Positions 19,841 to 29,399 of a stretch of 64,000 nucleotides of DNA are shown here, piece by piece (position 1 is the first letter of the stretch; the number at the start of each line of letters is the position of its first letter). The position numbers and the translations under genes were made by a program. Under the pieces are notes generated by a model, which saw only the letters and a program-made list of their open reading frames with translations, ran no database searches and was not told the DNA's origin. The DNA comes from Bordetella genomosp. 1. GTDB taxonomy: Bacteria; Pseudomonadota; Gammaproteobacteria; Burkholderiales; Burkholderiaceae_B. The stretch spans positions 682,001-746,000 of the forward strand of contig NZ_NEVL01000003.1 in NCBI RefSeq assembly GCF_002261335.1, written 5' to 3'.

Positions 19841-20352
19841 ATCCGCCTTTTATTAACGCGTTATTAAACGCGGGTTTTCTTCCATAATCGGGAACTCGCC
19901 AGCGACCCCACGGTCAATTTACAAAATGCAGCGCCGGCAAATACCGGGAAATCCGGGGTCGTGCACAACCTGTAAATCCGATGTAAGCCTGCGGGCGGCG
20001 ATGTAAGCAGTCGTTCACTGCTGCACCGCAGCATCCTACCCCCTTCCCCATGACGCGCCCAGAGGCGGCGCGGCCCGCCATTAATTATTGGCAACTTTGC
20101 CATTAATACTGTCGGTTCTTGACATACTCTGCCCCCGCCCGCTCCCTAGAATCACTCTCCGTGAAACCGGAGCGCGGCCCGGCCCCTCCCTTTCACGCAG
20201 GCTCTATAAACAATAATCGCAGCGTCGGCACTCCGGATAGGGGCGGATCAGGTCGCGCAGTGCCTGCCGGCACGCAATGAAGCTGGCGCTGCAACCATCC
20301 CGAAGCCCACGAAAGGGGCGACGCTGCATTAGCTATTGCTAAAGGAAGTTAA
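19841..20352 (+). promoter_or_regulatory. Long leader and promoter region of the PKS gene
   Basis: These 512 bp hold no gene. They are AT-richer than the flanks and contain two sets of direct repeats. One is TTATTAACGCG at 19850-19860 followed at once by TTATTAAACGCG at 19861-19872. The other is GCCATTAAT at 20077-20085 and again at 20099-20107. A TTGACA lies at 20119-20124, but the nearest good -10-like hexamer, TAGAAT at 20147-20152, is 22 bp away, too far for a standard sigma-70 promoter. The ribosome-binding site of the PKS (AAGGA) is at the right end. The long leader suggests control by a DNA-binding regulator. Confidence 0.5.
20077..20107. repeat. Direct repeat GCCATTAAT with 22-bp spacing upstream of the PKS gene
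   Basis: Two exact 9-bp copies start 22 bp apart, about two helical turns, so both would lie on the same face of the DNA just upstream of the TTGACA at 20119. This is the usual geometry of a paired operator, but no regulator can be named. Confidence 0.5.
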
Positions 20353-23300
20353 ATGGCAAAGCGCGTCGCCGTGGTGGGCATGTCGTTCCGTTTTCCCAGC
20401 ACCAACACCTCCGGATACTGGGAAGACCTGCTGGCCGGCAAGGATCTGGTCACCGAAATCGATCCCGGGCGCTGGTCTCCCGATCGCTATTTTCACCCTT
20501 CCAAGCAAAATCCCGGCACCGCGTATACCCGCTCGGCCGGCACGCTGGGCGACATTTCCGGCTTCGATGCCGATTTCTTCGGTATTTCCCCGCGCGAGGC
20601 CGCAGTCATGGATCCGCAGCAACGGCTGCTGCTGGAGCTGTGCTGGGAGACCATGGAAGACGCGGCGATCGCGCCGCAGCGCCTGCGCGGCAGCGACTGC
20701 GGCGTCTACATCGGGATCTCCACCGCCGACTACGCCTATCGCATGGCGCACGACCTCGACCTGCTCGACAGCAGCGTCGCCACGGGCAACACCAGCAGCA
20801 TCGCCGCCAACCGCCTGTCGTATGTGTTCGACCTGCGCGGCCCCAGCATGGCGGTGGACACGGCGTGCTCCTCGGCCCTGGTGGCGTTTCACCAGGCCGT
20901 GCGCGCGGTCCAGACCGGCGAGTGCACGCACGCCATCGCGGGCGGCGTGAGCCTGCATCTGCACCCCTTCGGCTTCATTACCTTCTCCAAGGCCTCCATG
21001 CTGTCGCCGCGCGGACGCTGCAGCGTGTTCGACGCCTCGGGCGACGGCTATGTGCGCTCAGAGGGCGGCGGGCTGTTTCTCCTGAAGGACTACGAACAGG
21101 CGCTGGCCGACGGCGACCGCATCATCGGCGTGGTGGCCGGCTCGGCGGTGAACACCGATGGCAAGAAGTCCGGCCTCACCGTGCCCAGCCCGCAGGTGCA
21201 GGCCCAGCTGCTGGAGCAGGCCTACGCCCGCGCCGGCATCGACCCGGCCCAGCTCGACTACCTCGAGGCGCACGGCACCGGCACGCGCGTGGGCGACCCG
21301 ATCGAGACCCGTGCCATCGGCATGGCGCTGGGCGCCCGACGCCCCGGCGACCAGCCCCTGCCGATCGGCTCGGTCAAGAGCAACCTGGGCCACCTGGAGG
21401 CCGCCTCGGGCGTGGCCGGGCTGGTCAAGGCGCTGCACGCGCTGCGCCACCGCGAGGTGCCCGCCACCATCGGCATCACCGAGATCAACCCGAATATCGA
21501 CTGCCAGGGTTGGAACATCGACATCGTGACGCAGAACCGCAAGCTGCGCCCTGCCGGCACGCTGACCATCGGCGTGAACTCGTTCGGCTTCGGCGGCGCC
21601 AATGCGCACGTCATCCTGCAGAGCGCGCCGGAACCGGTGCAAGAGGAGCAGCCCGCGCCGGCCCCGGCCGCCGAGCTGCCGGTGGTCGTGAGCGCGCGCA
21701 GCGAGGCCGCCCTGGCCCAGGCGGCGCGCGAGCTGGCCGCGCAGTTGCGCGCACAACCGCAACGCTTTTACGACATCGCCTGGCAGACCAGCCTGCGGCG
21801 CGAGTGGCACGCCCAGCGCGCACTGGTGTTCGGCCGCGATCCCGAGACCGTCGCCACCCTGCTGGAACAGCATGTCGACGGCAATGCGCCGCGCCACCGG
21901 GTGGCCGCCGGCACGGCGGTACCGGATGCCAGCGGCGTGGTGTTCGCCTACTCCGGTAACGGCTCGCAGTGGCTCGGCATGGGCCAGCGCCTCATGCGGC
22001 ACCCGGTGTTCGCCCAGGCCGTCGAGGCGATCGACCAGCACTTCGCGCCGCTGGCGGGCTACCGCCTGGCCGACGAGCTGCAGCGCCAGGACGCGCCCAG
22101 CCGCTACGACAGCACCGAATTCGCCCAGCCCGCACTGTTCGCCGTGCAGGTCGGCATCACCCATCTGCTCGCTACCCGCGGCGTGCGGCCCAGCGCGGTG
22201 CTCGGCCACAGCGTGGGCGAGGTCGCGGCCGCCTGGGCCAGCGGCGCCCTCACCCTGCGCGACGCGGCGCATGTGATCTATCAGCGCAGCCGGCTGCAGG
22301 GCACCACGCGCGGCGTGGGCGCCATGACCGCGGTCGGCATGAACGGCAACGATGCCCAGGCCATGATCGACGCGGCCGGCCTCTCCGACAGCGTGTGCGT
22401 GGCGGGCTACAACAGCGTGCGCGGCGCGACGCTCGCGGGCGACCCCGCGGGCCTGGCCCGCATCGAGGCCGACCTCAAGGCGCGGCGCCAGTTCCAGCGC
22501 CGCCTCGACCTGGACTATGCCTTCCACAGCAGCGCCATGGACGGCATCGAGGCCGAACTGCGCGAGGTGCTGGGAGCCATCGCGCCGCAGCCGGTGTCGG
22601 TGCCCATGATCTCCACGGTAACCGGCGCGCCGGTGGCCGGCCCGGAACTCACGGCGCAGTACTGGTGGGACAACGTGCGCCGGCCGGTGCGCTTCGAGCA
22701 GGCGCTCGCCGCGCTCACCGCGCAGGGCCAGACCCTGTACCTGGAGATCGGCCCGCACCCGGTGCTGCGCGGCTATCTCAACGATGCGCTCAAGGAGGCC
22801 GACCTCAACGGCCGCGCGCTCACGACCGCCGCGCGTGGCGAGGACGACCCGCAGCGCATCCTGGATGCCGCCGCACAGGCCATCGTGGCCGGTGCCGTGC
22901 CGCACTGGCACGCGCTGCTGCCGCGCGCCGGCCGCCCGGTCACACTGCCCGCCTACCCCTGGCAGCGCGAGCGCCACTGGATCGAGGAAACGCCCGAGAG
23001 CCACAGCCTGCTGGGCCGGCACGACCTGCATCCGCTGCTCGGCCATGCGCTGCCGCAGCAGGACTGGCAGTGGGAGTCGCGCCTGGACACCGCGCGCCAC
23101 GCACCGCTGGCCGACCACGTGGTGGGCGAAGCGGCGGTGTTCCCCGGCACCGGCTTTGCCGAGGTCGCGCTGGCCGCGGCCGCCCGCCTGTCGCCGCAGA
23201 GCGCCGTGCTCGACGTCGAGGACCTGGAGATCCGCGTGCCGCTGCTGCTCGACGGCGAACAGGCCCAGCGCCTGCGCACCGAACTCGATCCGGCCGACGC

Positions 23301-26300
23301 CAGCGTGCGCATCCTCGGCCGCGCCACCGGCAGCGATGGCGCGTGGACGCTGCACGCGACCGCCCGCGCGCTGACGCAGACCGCCGACGGCCTGCTGGAC
23401 CTGGCCGCGCCCGCGGTGCCCGAGCGCATGCCCGACTTCGACCATGACCTGCACGCCGAGCTCACGCGCAATGCCGGCCTGGACTACGGCCCGCACTTCA
23501 GCCTGGTGCGTCGGGGCTGGCTGACCGATGCGGACACCGTGCTGGCGCAGCTCGACGCGCCGCTGGACGATGCCGTCTGGCAGGGCCTGCTGCTGCATCC
23601 GGGCTCGCTGGACTGCACCTTCCAGCTCATCATCATGCTGATGCGCGAACACGCGCACCGCTACGCCGGCATGACCTTCGTGCCTGCCCGCATGGGCCGC
23701 ATCACGGTGCGCGCCGGTGCCGCCGCGCCGCGCTGGGTGCGCGCGCGCCTGCTGCGACGCAATCCGCATTCGCTCACGGCGGAGTTCGAGCTGTTCGACG
23801 CCGAGGGCAACGCGGTGGCCGCGATCCGCCAGGCGCGCTTTCGCAGCGTGCGGCTCGGGGGCCAGGGCCTGCCCGCGCTGCACTATCTCCAGGACGCGGC
23901 GGTTGCCGCGCCCCACCCGCTCGCCAGCCCGGCCGCGCCGGCGCCCGACGCCGCGCTGCTGGCGCGGCTGCTCGACGTGCCGCAGGAGACGCGCGAGCGC
24001 CTGGCACGCTACACCAACGAGGTCGAGCCGCTGCTCTACAGCCTGAGCGAACAGTTCGGCCTGGAGGCGTTGCGCGAGCTCGCCGAGCCCGACGGGCAGC
24101 TGCCCGCCGTCACGGTCACGCGCCTGCGCGAACGTGCCCGCGACGCCGCGCCGCTGTTCGATCATCTGCTGCGCCTGGGTACCGACGCCGGCTGGCTCGC
24201 GCCGACCACCGCGGGCTGGCGCCTCACGCCGCAGGCCAGCGACGAGGGCCGCCCGAGCGCGCAGGACATCTGGACGCTGCTGTCGCACGACTACCCCGAC
24301 GACTTCACGCTGATGCAGGCCTGCGCCCGTACCGGCATGGCGCTGCCCGCGCTGCTGCGCGGCGAGACCCAGGCCGGCGACGTCGAGGGCGGCTTCAGCC
24401 CCGCCGCGGCGCAGACGGCCATCCTCGGCCGCGCCGGACAGTTGCACTGGCAACAAAGCGTGGCCGAGGCGGTGCATGCCGCGCAGGCGCGCCTGCCCGC
24501 CGGCGCCCGTCTGCGCGTGCTGGAAATCGGCGGCTGCGGACCCGAGCTGGGCGCCGCCTGCTGCGCGGCGCTGGATTTCGACCGCGCCGACTATCTCTAC
24601 CTCGCCACCCAGCCCGACGCGACCGACGCGGCGGCGGGGCTGCTCGAGCGCTGGCCCCAGGCCCGGGTGCAGCCTGCCGGCGAGGCGGTGCCCCCGGCCC
24701 ACTATGACCTGGTGTTCGTCCACACCGCCTGCCAGACGCTGGCGCAGAGCCAGGCCGCCGTGGCGGCCGCGTGCGCCGCGGTGGCGCCGCACGGATTGCT
24801 GGGCCTGACCGGCAACCATCCCGACGGCTGGCTCGATCTGGTGTTCGGCGCGCGCGCCGAATGGTGGGCCGAATCGCAGGATGGCGGCGCCATCGCTGCA
24901 TTGCAGCCCGCGGCCCATTGGCAGGCCGCGCTGCAGGCCGCGGGCCAGCGGCCGCTGCTGGCGCCCGACGCCATCGAGGCCGGCCCCTACCTGATCTGGT
25001 CGCAACCCGAGCCCCAGCCCCGGTCGGCCACGACCCCGGCCCCGGCCACGGCCGACGCGCCGCGCGCCTGGCTGATCCTGGCCGACGACGCCGGCGCCGC
25101 CTGGGCCGAAGGCCTGCAGGCACGCCTGGCGGCCTGCGGCGACCAGGCCATCCTGGTGCGCGACGTGCAGGCCGAACCGCAGGCGGTGGCTGCGAGCCTG
25201 GCGATGGCACGCGAAACCGCCGGCGCCTTGCATGGCGTGATCCACGCGGACGGCCTGGCCGGCGACGGGGCGGGCGACGACGACACCGCCCACGCGCGGC
25301 TGGCCCGCCAGCAGCGCCGCGTGACGCTGGCCGCGCTGGTGGCGCAGGCCTGCGAGCCGCTGGCCGCGCCCGTCGACCTGGTGCTGCTCACCCGCGGCGC
25401 GATGCAGTACCTGACCGGCGCCGCCGGCCAGGACGACGACGCCGCGCTGTGGGGCTTCGGCCGCACGCTGCAGAACGAGGCCGCCAACTTCACGGTGCGG
25501 CAGATCGACCTGCCCGCCGCCGCCCCGGCCGGCTGGGACGCGCTGGTGCGCGAGCTGCGCCAGCCCACCGATGAACCCGAGGTGCTGCTGGGCGCCCAGG
25601 GCGAACGCCACGCGGTGCGGCTGCGCCAGGTCGAGGCGCCGCGCGCCGCCGCGGCCGGCAGGGACGACGCGGTGGTACGCCTGGGCCTGTCGTTCCCCGG
25701 CCAGTTGCGCAATCTGCGCTGGGAACGCGTGGCCGCCACCGCCCCGGACGCGCACCAGATCGAGGTGGACGTGCAGGCCACCGGCCTGAACTTCCGCGAC
25801 GTGATGTATGCGCTCGGCATGCTGTCAGATGAGGCGATCGAACAGGGCTTCGCCGGCCCCACGCTGGGCCTGGAGTTCGCCGGCACCGTGCGCCGCGTCG
25901 GCGCCGCCGTGACCGACTACCGTCCCGGCGACCGGGTGGTCGGCTTCGGCCCGGCCAGCTTCAGCAACCGCGTGCTCACCACGGCCGACGCCATCTCGCC
26001 TATCCCGCGCGGCCTGAGCGCGGCTGCGGCCGCAACGATTCCCAGCACCTTCTTCACCGTCTACTATGCGCTGAACCACCTGGCGCGGCTGGAGGAAGGC
26101 GAGCGCATCCTGATCCACGGCGCGGCGGGCGGCGTGGGCATCGCGGCGATCCAGTTCGCGCAGGCGATGGGCGCCGAAGTGCACGCCACCGCCGGCACGC
26201 CCGAGAAACGCGATTTCCTGCGGCTGCTCGGCGTGACGCACATCTACGATTCGCGCGCCCTCACCTACGCCGACGAGATCCTCGCGGCCACCGAGGGCGC

Positions 26301-27930
26301 CGGCGTGGACGTGGTGCTCAACTCCCTCGCGGGCGAGGCGATCAACCGCAACTTCGCCGTGCTCAAGCCCTTCGGCCGCTTCCTCGAGCTCGGCAAGCGC
26401 GACTTCTACGAAAACACCCGCATCGGGCTGCGCCCGTTCCGCAACAACATCAGCTACTTCGGCATCGACGCCGACCAGCTGATGCGCGAGCGCCCCGCCC
26501 TGACGCGCCGCCTGTTCGGCGAAATGATGGCCCTGTTCGAGCGCGGCACGCTGCGCCCGCTGCCGTATCGCACCTTCGAGGCGCGCGACCTGGTGGAGGC
26601 GTTCCGCCACATGCAGCAGGCACGCCAGATCGGCAAGATCGTGGTGACCTACGACGCGGGCCTGCCGCCGATCGAATCCGGCGCCGACGCCGGCGCGCCC
26701 TGGCAGGCGGCCGCCGACGCCAGCTACCTGGTCACGGGCGGGCTGCGCGGCTTCGGCCTGCGCACCGCGCAATGGCTGGCCGAACGCGGCGCGCGGCACC
26801 TCGTGCTGTGCAGCCGCAGCGGCCCGGCCGACGGCGAGGCGCAAGCGGCCATCGCGGCCCTGCGCGCCCAGGGCGTGACGGTGCTGGCCGAAGCCTGCGA
26901 CGTGACCGACGCCGCGGCTCTGGCGGCGCTGCTGGAGCGCGTGCGCGCGTCGCTGCCGCCGCTGCGCGGCGTGGTCCACGCCGCCATGGTGCTCGACGAC
27001 GGGCTGGTGCGCAGCCTCGACGGCGAGCGCATCGGCCGCGTGCTGGCGCCCAAGCTGCTGGGTGCGCTGCACCTGGACGCGCTGACGCGCGATTGCCCGC
27101 TCGACTTCTTCGTCTGCTACTCCTCGGCCACCACGCAGTTCGGCAATCCCGGCCAGGGCAACTACGTGGCCGCCAACGCCTGGCTCGAGGCCTTCACGCG
27201 CCAGCGGCGCGCCCGCGGCCTGCCGGCCACCGCCGTGCTGTGGGGCGCCATCGACGACGCCGGCTACCTGGCGCGCAACACGCAGATCAAGGATGCGCTC
27301 GCCAGCCGCATGGGCGGCCGGCCGCTGCCCGCCGCGCTGGCGCTGCAGGCGCTCGGCGAGCTGCTGCGCCACGGCGCGTCCGGGCTGGGCGTGCTCGAGC
27401 TCGACTGGCAGCCGCTGGCGCGCTTCCTGCCCGCCGCCGGCACGCCGCGCTACGCCGAGCTGGCCCTGGCCGGCGGCGGCGCGGACAGCGCGGCCGGCGA
27501 CGACATCAGCCATCTGCTGGCCACGCTCGACGACGAGGCCCTGCACGAACGCGTGGTGGAGATGGTCAAGCGCGAGGTCGGCGAGATCCTGCGCGTGGCG
27601 CCGGAGCGCATCGACGCCTTGCGCTCGGTCTACGACATGGGCCTGGATTCGCTGATGGGCGTGGAGCTGGTGGTGGCGCTGGAGCAGCGTTTCGGCCAGC
27701 GCCTGCCGGTGATGGCACTGTCGGAGAGCGCCACCATCGACAAGCTCGGCCGCCGCCTGGTGGTCCTGCTGCGCGGCGAGGATGCCGCGCCGGTCCAGCC
27801 CGACCTCTCGAGCCAGATCGAACACGTGGTGGCGCAGCATGCGGTGGACGTGCCGATGGAGGCCATCGTGGATTTCGCCACGCAGCTCGAACAACGCGGC
27901 AGCGGCGACGCCCCGCGCCTGATCCGCTGA
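20353..27930 (+). CDS. wcbR: Capsule-associated type I polyketide/fatty-acid synthase, WcbR-like
   Basis: This 2525-residue single-module, highly reducing synthase has domains in order. KS is at 1-425 (Cys172 in DTACSSA, EAHGTGT, SNLGH). AT is at 525-840 (GHSVGE Ser620; YAFH at 722-725 suggests malonyl-CoA). DH is at 885-1180 (His922, Asp1087). A methyltransferase-like region is at 1240-1560, with a degenerate SAM motif VLEIGGCG (canonical EIGAGTG). ER is at 1765-2080 (LNFRD, HGAAGGVG), KR at 2095-2290 (TGGLRGFG, LDD, Ser2258, Tyr2271), and ACP at 2390-2465 (GLDSL, Ser2433). There is no thioesterase, only a 50-residue tail. It probably works iteratively to make a saturated acyl chain that is off-loaded by the oxoamine synthase encoded 11 bp downstream. 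The start has AAGGA eight bases upstream. The family match is to WcbR of Burkholderia capsule loci. The product is inferred. Confidence 0.92.
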   Translation: MAKRVAVVGMSFRFPSTNTSGYWEDLLAGKDLVTEIDPGRWSPDRYFHPSKQNPGTAYTRSAGTLGDISGFDADFFGISPREAAVMDPQQRLLLELCWETMEDAAIAPQRLRGSDCGVYIGISTADYAYRMAHDLDLLDSSVATGNTSSIAANRLSYVFDLRGPSMAVDTACSSALVAFHQAVRAVQTGECTHAIAGGVSLHLHPFGFITFSKASMLSPRGRCSVFDASGDGYVRSEGGGLFLLKDYEQALADGDRIIGVVAGSAVNTDGKKSGLTVPSPQVQAQLLEQAYARAGIDPAQLDYLEAHGTGTRVGDPIETRAIGMALGARRPGDQPLPIGSVKSNLGHLEAASGVAGLVKALHALRHREVPATIGITEINPNIDCQGWNIDIVTQNRKLRPAGTLTIGVNSFGFGGANAHVILQSAPEPVQEEQPAPAPAAELPVVVSARSEAALAQAARELAAQLRAQPQRFYDIAWQTSLRREWHAQRALVFGRDPETVATLLEQHVDGNAPRHRVAAGTAVPDASGVVFAYSGNGSQWLGMGQRLMRHPVFAQAVEAIDQHFAPLAGYRLADELQRQDAPSRYDSTEFAQPALFAVQVGITHLLATRGVRPSAVLGHSVGEVAAAWASGALTLRDAAHVIYQRSRLQGTTRGVGAMTAVGMNGNDAQAMIDAAGLSDSVCVAGYNSVRGATLAGDPAGLARIEADLKARRQFQRRLDLDYAFHSSAMDGIEAELREVLGAIAPQPVSVPMISTVTGAPVAGPELTAQYWWDNVRRPVRFEQALAALTAQGQTLYLEIGPHPVLRGYLNDALKEADLNGRALTTAARGEDDPQRILDAAAQAIVAGAVPHWHALLPRAGRPVTLPAYPWQRERHWIEETPESHSLLGRHDLHPLLGHALPQQDWQWESRLDTARHAPLADHVVGEAAVFPGTGFAEVALAAAARLSPQSAVLDVEDLEIRVPLLLDGEQAQRLRTELDPADASVRILGRATGSDGAWTLHATARALTQTADGLLDLAAPAVPERMPDFDHDLHAELTRNAGLDYGPHFSLVRRGWLTDADTVLAQLDAPLDDAVWQGLLLHPGSLDCTFQLIIMLMREHAHRYAGMTFVPARMGRITVRAGAAAPRWVRARLLRRNPHSLTAEFELFDAEGNAVAAIRQARFRSVRLGGQGLPALHYLQDAAVAAPHPLASPAAPAPDAALLARLLDVPQETRERLARYTNEVEPLLYSLSEQFGLEALRELAEPDGQLPAVTVTRLRERARDAAPLFDHLLRLGTDAGWLAPTTAGWRLTPQASDEGRPSAQDIWTLLSHDYPDDFTLMQACARTGMALPALLRGETQAGDVEGGFSPAAAQTAILGRAGQLHWQQSVAEAVHAAQARLPAGARLRVLEIGGCGPELGAACCAALDFDRADYLYLATQPDATDAAAGLLERWPQARVQPAGEAVPPAHYDLVFVHTACQTLAQSQAAVAAACAAVAPHGLLGLTGNHPDGWLDLVFGARAEWWAESQDGGAIAALQPAAHWQAALQAAGQRPLLAPDAIEAGPYLIWSQPEPQPRSATTPAPATADAPRAWLILADDAGAAWAEGLQARLAACGDQAILVRDVQAEPQAVAASLAMARETAGALHGVIHADGLAGDGAGDDDTAHARLARQQRRVTLAALVAQACEPLAAPVDLVLLTRGAMQYLTGAAGQDDDAALWGFGRTLQNEAANFTVRQIDLPAAAPAGWDALVRELRQPTDEPEVLLGAQGERHAVRLRQVEAPRAAAAGRDDAVVRLGLSFPGQLRNLRWERVAATAPDAHQIEVDVQATGLNFRDVMYALGMLSDEAIEQGFAGPTLGLEFAGTVRRVGAAVTDYRPGDRVVGFGPASFSNRVLTTADAISPIPRGLSAAAAATIPSTFFTVYYALNHLARLEEGERILIHGAAGGVGIAAIQFAQAMGAEVHATAGTPEKRDFLRLLGVTHIYDSRALTYADEILAATEGAGVDVVLNSLAGEAINRNFAVLKPFGRFLELGKRDFYENTRIGLRPFRNNISYFGIDADQLMRERPALTRRLFGEMMALFERGTLRPLPYRTFEARDLVEAFRHMQQARQIGKIVVTYDAGLPPIESGADAGAPWQAAADASYLVTGGLRGFGLRTAQWLAERGARHLVLCSRSGPADGEAQAAIAALRAQGVTVLAEACDVTDAAALAALLERVRASLPPLRGVVHAAMVLDDGLVRSLDGERIGRVLAPKLLGALHLDALTRDCPLDFFVCYSSATTQFGNPGQGNYVAANAWLEAFTRQRRARGLPATAVLWGAIDDAGYLARNTQIKDALASRMGGRPLPAALALQALGELLRHGASGLGVLELDWQPLARFLPAAGTPRYAELALAGGGADSAAGDDISHLLATLDDEALHERVVEMVKREVGEILRVAPERIDALRSVYDMGLDSLMGVELVVALEQRFGQRLPVMALSESATIDKLGRRLVVLLRGEDAAPVQPDLSSQIEHVVAQHAVDVPMEAIVDFATQLEQRGSGDAPRLIR

Positions 27931-27941
27931 CCGGGGGCCAC

Positions 27942-29291
27942 ATGGATACGACGACCAAACCCGTCAAGCGCCCGGCGCTCGGCCTGAAAGACCGCCTGAT
28001 CCGCCACGCCCTCGAACGGCGGCTGGACCGGGCCGCCGCACCCGTACCCGCGGCGGCGCTGGCGCGCGGCGGCGATGCGCCGATCCCGGACGCGCATTGC
28101 CGCTTCGACCAGCATCCCGGCTACCAGCAACTGCGCATCATCAATGACGGCGCGGCCCGCCTCGGCGTGGCCAACCCCTTCTTCAAGGTGCACGAGGGCA
28201 CGGCGGGCGCCGACACCCGGATCGGCGGGGCGCCCTATCTCAACTTCGCCAGCTACAACTACCTGGGCCTGTCGGGCGACGCCGCGGTGGCCGAGGCCGC
28301 CAAGGCGGCCATCGACCGCTATGGCACCTCGGTGTCGGCCAGCCGCCTGGTCTCGGGCGAGCGCCCGATCCATCGCGAGCTCGAACAGGAAATCGCGGCG
28401 CTGTACGGCGTGGACGACGCCATCACCTTCGTGAGCGGCCACGCCACCAACGTGTCGACCATCGGCCACCTGTTCGGCCCCAACGACCTGGTGCTGCACG
28501 ACGAGCTGATCCACAACAGCGTGCTGCAGGGCATCCAGCTGGCCGGCGCGCGGCGCCTGCCTTTCCCGCACAACGACGCGGCCGCGCTGGATGCGCTGCT
28601 CACGGCGCAACGGCGCCAGTTCGAGCGGGTGCTCATCGTGCTCGAAGGCATCTACAGCATGGACGGCGACTATCCCGACCTGCCCGCCTTCGTGGAGATC
28701 AAGCGCCGCCACCAGTGCTTCCTGATGGTGGACGAGGCCCATTCGCTGGGCGTGATGGGCGCGCGCGGCCACGGCATCCGCGAACACTTCGGCCTGGCCG
28801 GCAGCGACGTCGACATCTGGATGGGCACGCTCAGCAAGACGCTGGCGGGCTGCGGCGGCTACATCGCGGGCGAACGCGCGCTGGTCGAGCACCTGAAGTT
28901 TCTCGCACCCGGCTTTCTCTACAGCGTCGGCATGCCGCCGCCCGTGGCCGCCGCCTCGCTGGCGGCCCTGCATCGTTTGCACGAGGTCACGGATCGGGTG
29001 CAGGCCCTGCAGGCGCGCGGACAGGCCTTTCTGGGCCGGGCGCGGGCGCTCGGCATCGACACCGGCACCAGCGCCGGCCTGGCCGTGATCCCGGCCATCA
29101 TCGGCAACTCGGTCAAGGCCGCCCGGCTCTCCGCCGCGCTGTTCGCGCGCGGCATCAACGTGCAGCCCATCCTGCATCCGGCCGTGCCGGAGCAGTCGGC
29201 GCGCCTGCGCTTCTTCATCTGCAGCGGCCACAGCGAGGCCGACATCGAGCAGGCCGTGCAGGCCACGGCCGAGGAGATCCGCCGCCTGTAG
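27942..29291 (+). CDS. wcbT: Alpha-oxoamine synthase (AONS/serine palmitoyltransferase-like), WcbT-like
   Basis: This 449-residue PLP enzyme of the alpha-oxoamine synthase family condenses an acyl thioester with an amino acid, with loss of CO2, to give a 2-amino-3-ketone (or 3-oxo amine). Motifs are NFASYNYLGLSG, TFVSGHATNVSTIG, HDELIHNSVLQG, DEAHSLGVMG and the Schiff-base lysine in GTLSKTLAGCGGYIAG (Lys299), then GFLYSVGMPPPVAAA. About 80 residues precede the catalytic core, longer than BioF. Biotin genes are absent here and the gene follows a thioesterase-free PKS by 11 bp, so I infer that it releases the PKS chain from the ACP. Which amino acid is used (Ser, Ala or Gly) cannot be seen. A strong terminator follows. 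Confidence 0.88.
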   Translation: MDTTTKPVKRPALGLKDRLIRHALERRLDRAAAPVPAAALARGGDAPIPDAHCRFDQHPGYQQLRIINDGAARLGVANPFFKVHEGTAGADTRIGGAPYLNFASYNYLGLSGDAAVAEAAKAAIDRYGTSVSASRLVSGERPIHRELEQEIAALYGVDDAITFVSGHATNVSTIGHLFGPNDLVLHDELIHNSVLQGIQLAGARRLPFPHNDAAALDALLTAQRRQFERVLIVLEGIYSMDGDYPDLPAFVEIKRRHQCFLMVDEAHSLGVMGARGHGIREHFGLAGSDVDIWMGTLSKTLAGCGGYIAGERALVEHLKFLAPGFLYSVGMPPPVAAASLAALHRLHEVTDRVQALQARGQAFLGRARALGIDTGTSAGLAVIPAIIGNSVKAARLSAALFARGINVQPILHPAVPEQSARLRFFICSGHSEADIEQAVQATAEEIRRL

Positions 29292-29325
29292 GGCAGCGCG
29301 TGAAGAGGCGGTGCGCGCAGCATCG

Positions 29326-29364
29326 GGCCGTCAGGATCGCAGCGGATCCTGACGGCCTTGTTGC
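29326..29364 (+). terminator. Rho-independent terminator of the PKS-oxoamine synthase operon
   Basis: A perfect 13-bp stem (29326-29338 and 29345-29357, 6-nt loop) is followed by TTGTTG. It lies 34 bp after the oxoamine synthase stop and separates it from the convergent capsule operon. Confidence 0.85.
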
Positions 29365-29399
29365 ATGAGAATCGGGTCGCGTCGGCAGCGACCGCCCGT

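Noticed and set aside
20119-20152. TTGACA and TAGAAT as a sigma-70 promoter for the PKS
   Set aside because: The spacer is 22 bp, outside the 16-18 bp range; kept only as part of the leader description.
21058-25755. A 1565-codon open frame on the minus strand across the PKS gene
   Set aside because: It is the antisense shadow of a very GC-rich gene: Arg/Ala/Gly/His-rich, no domain motifs, and the plus-strand frame encodes a complete PKS.
27942-29291. BioF (8-amino-7-oxononanoate synthase) of biotin synthesis
   Set aside because: No bio genes are near, the protein is longer than BioF, and the gene is paired with a thioesterase-free PKS inside a capsule locus.
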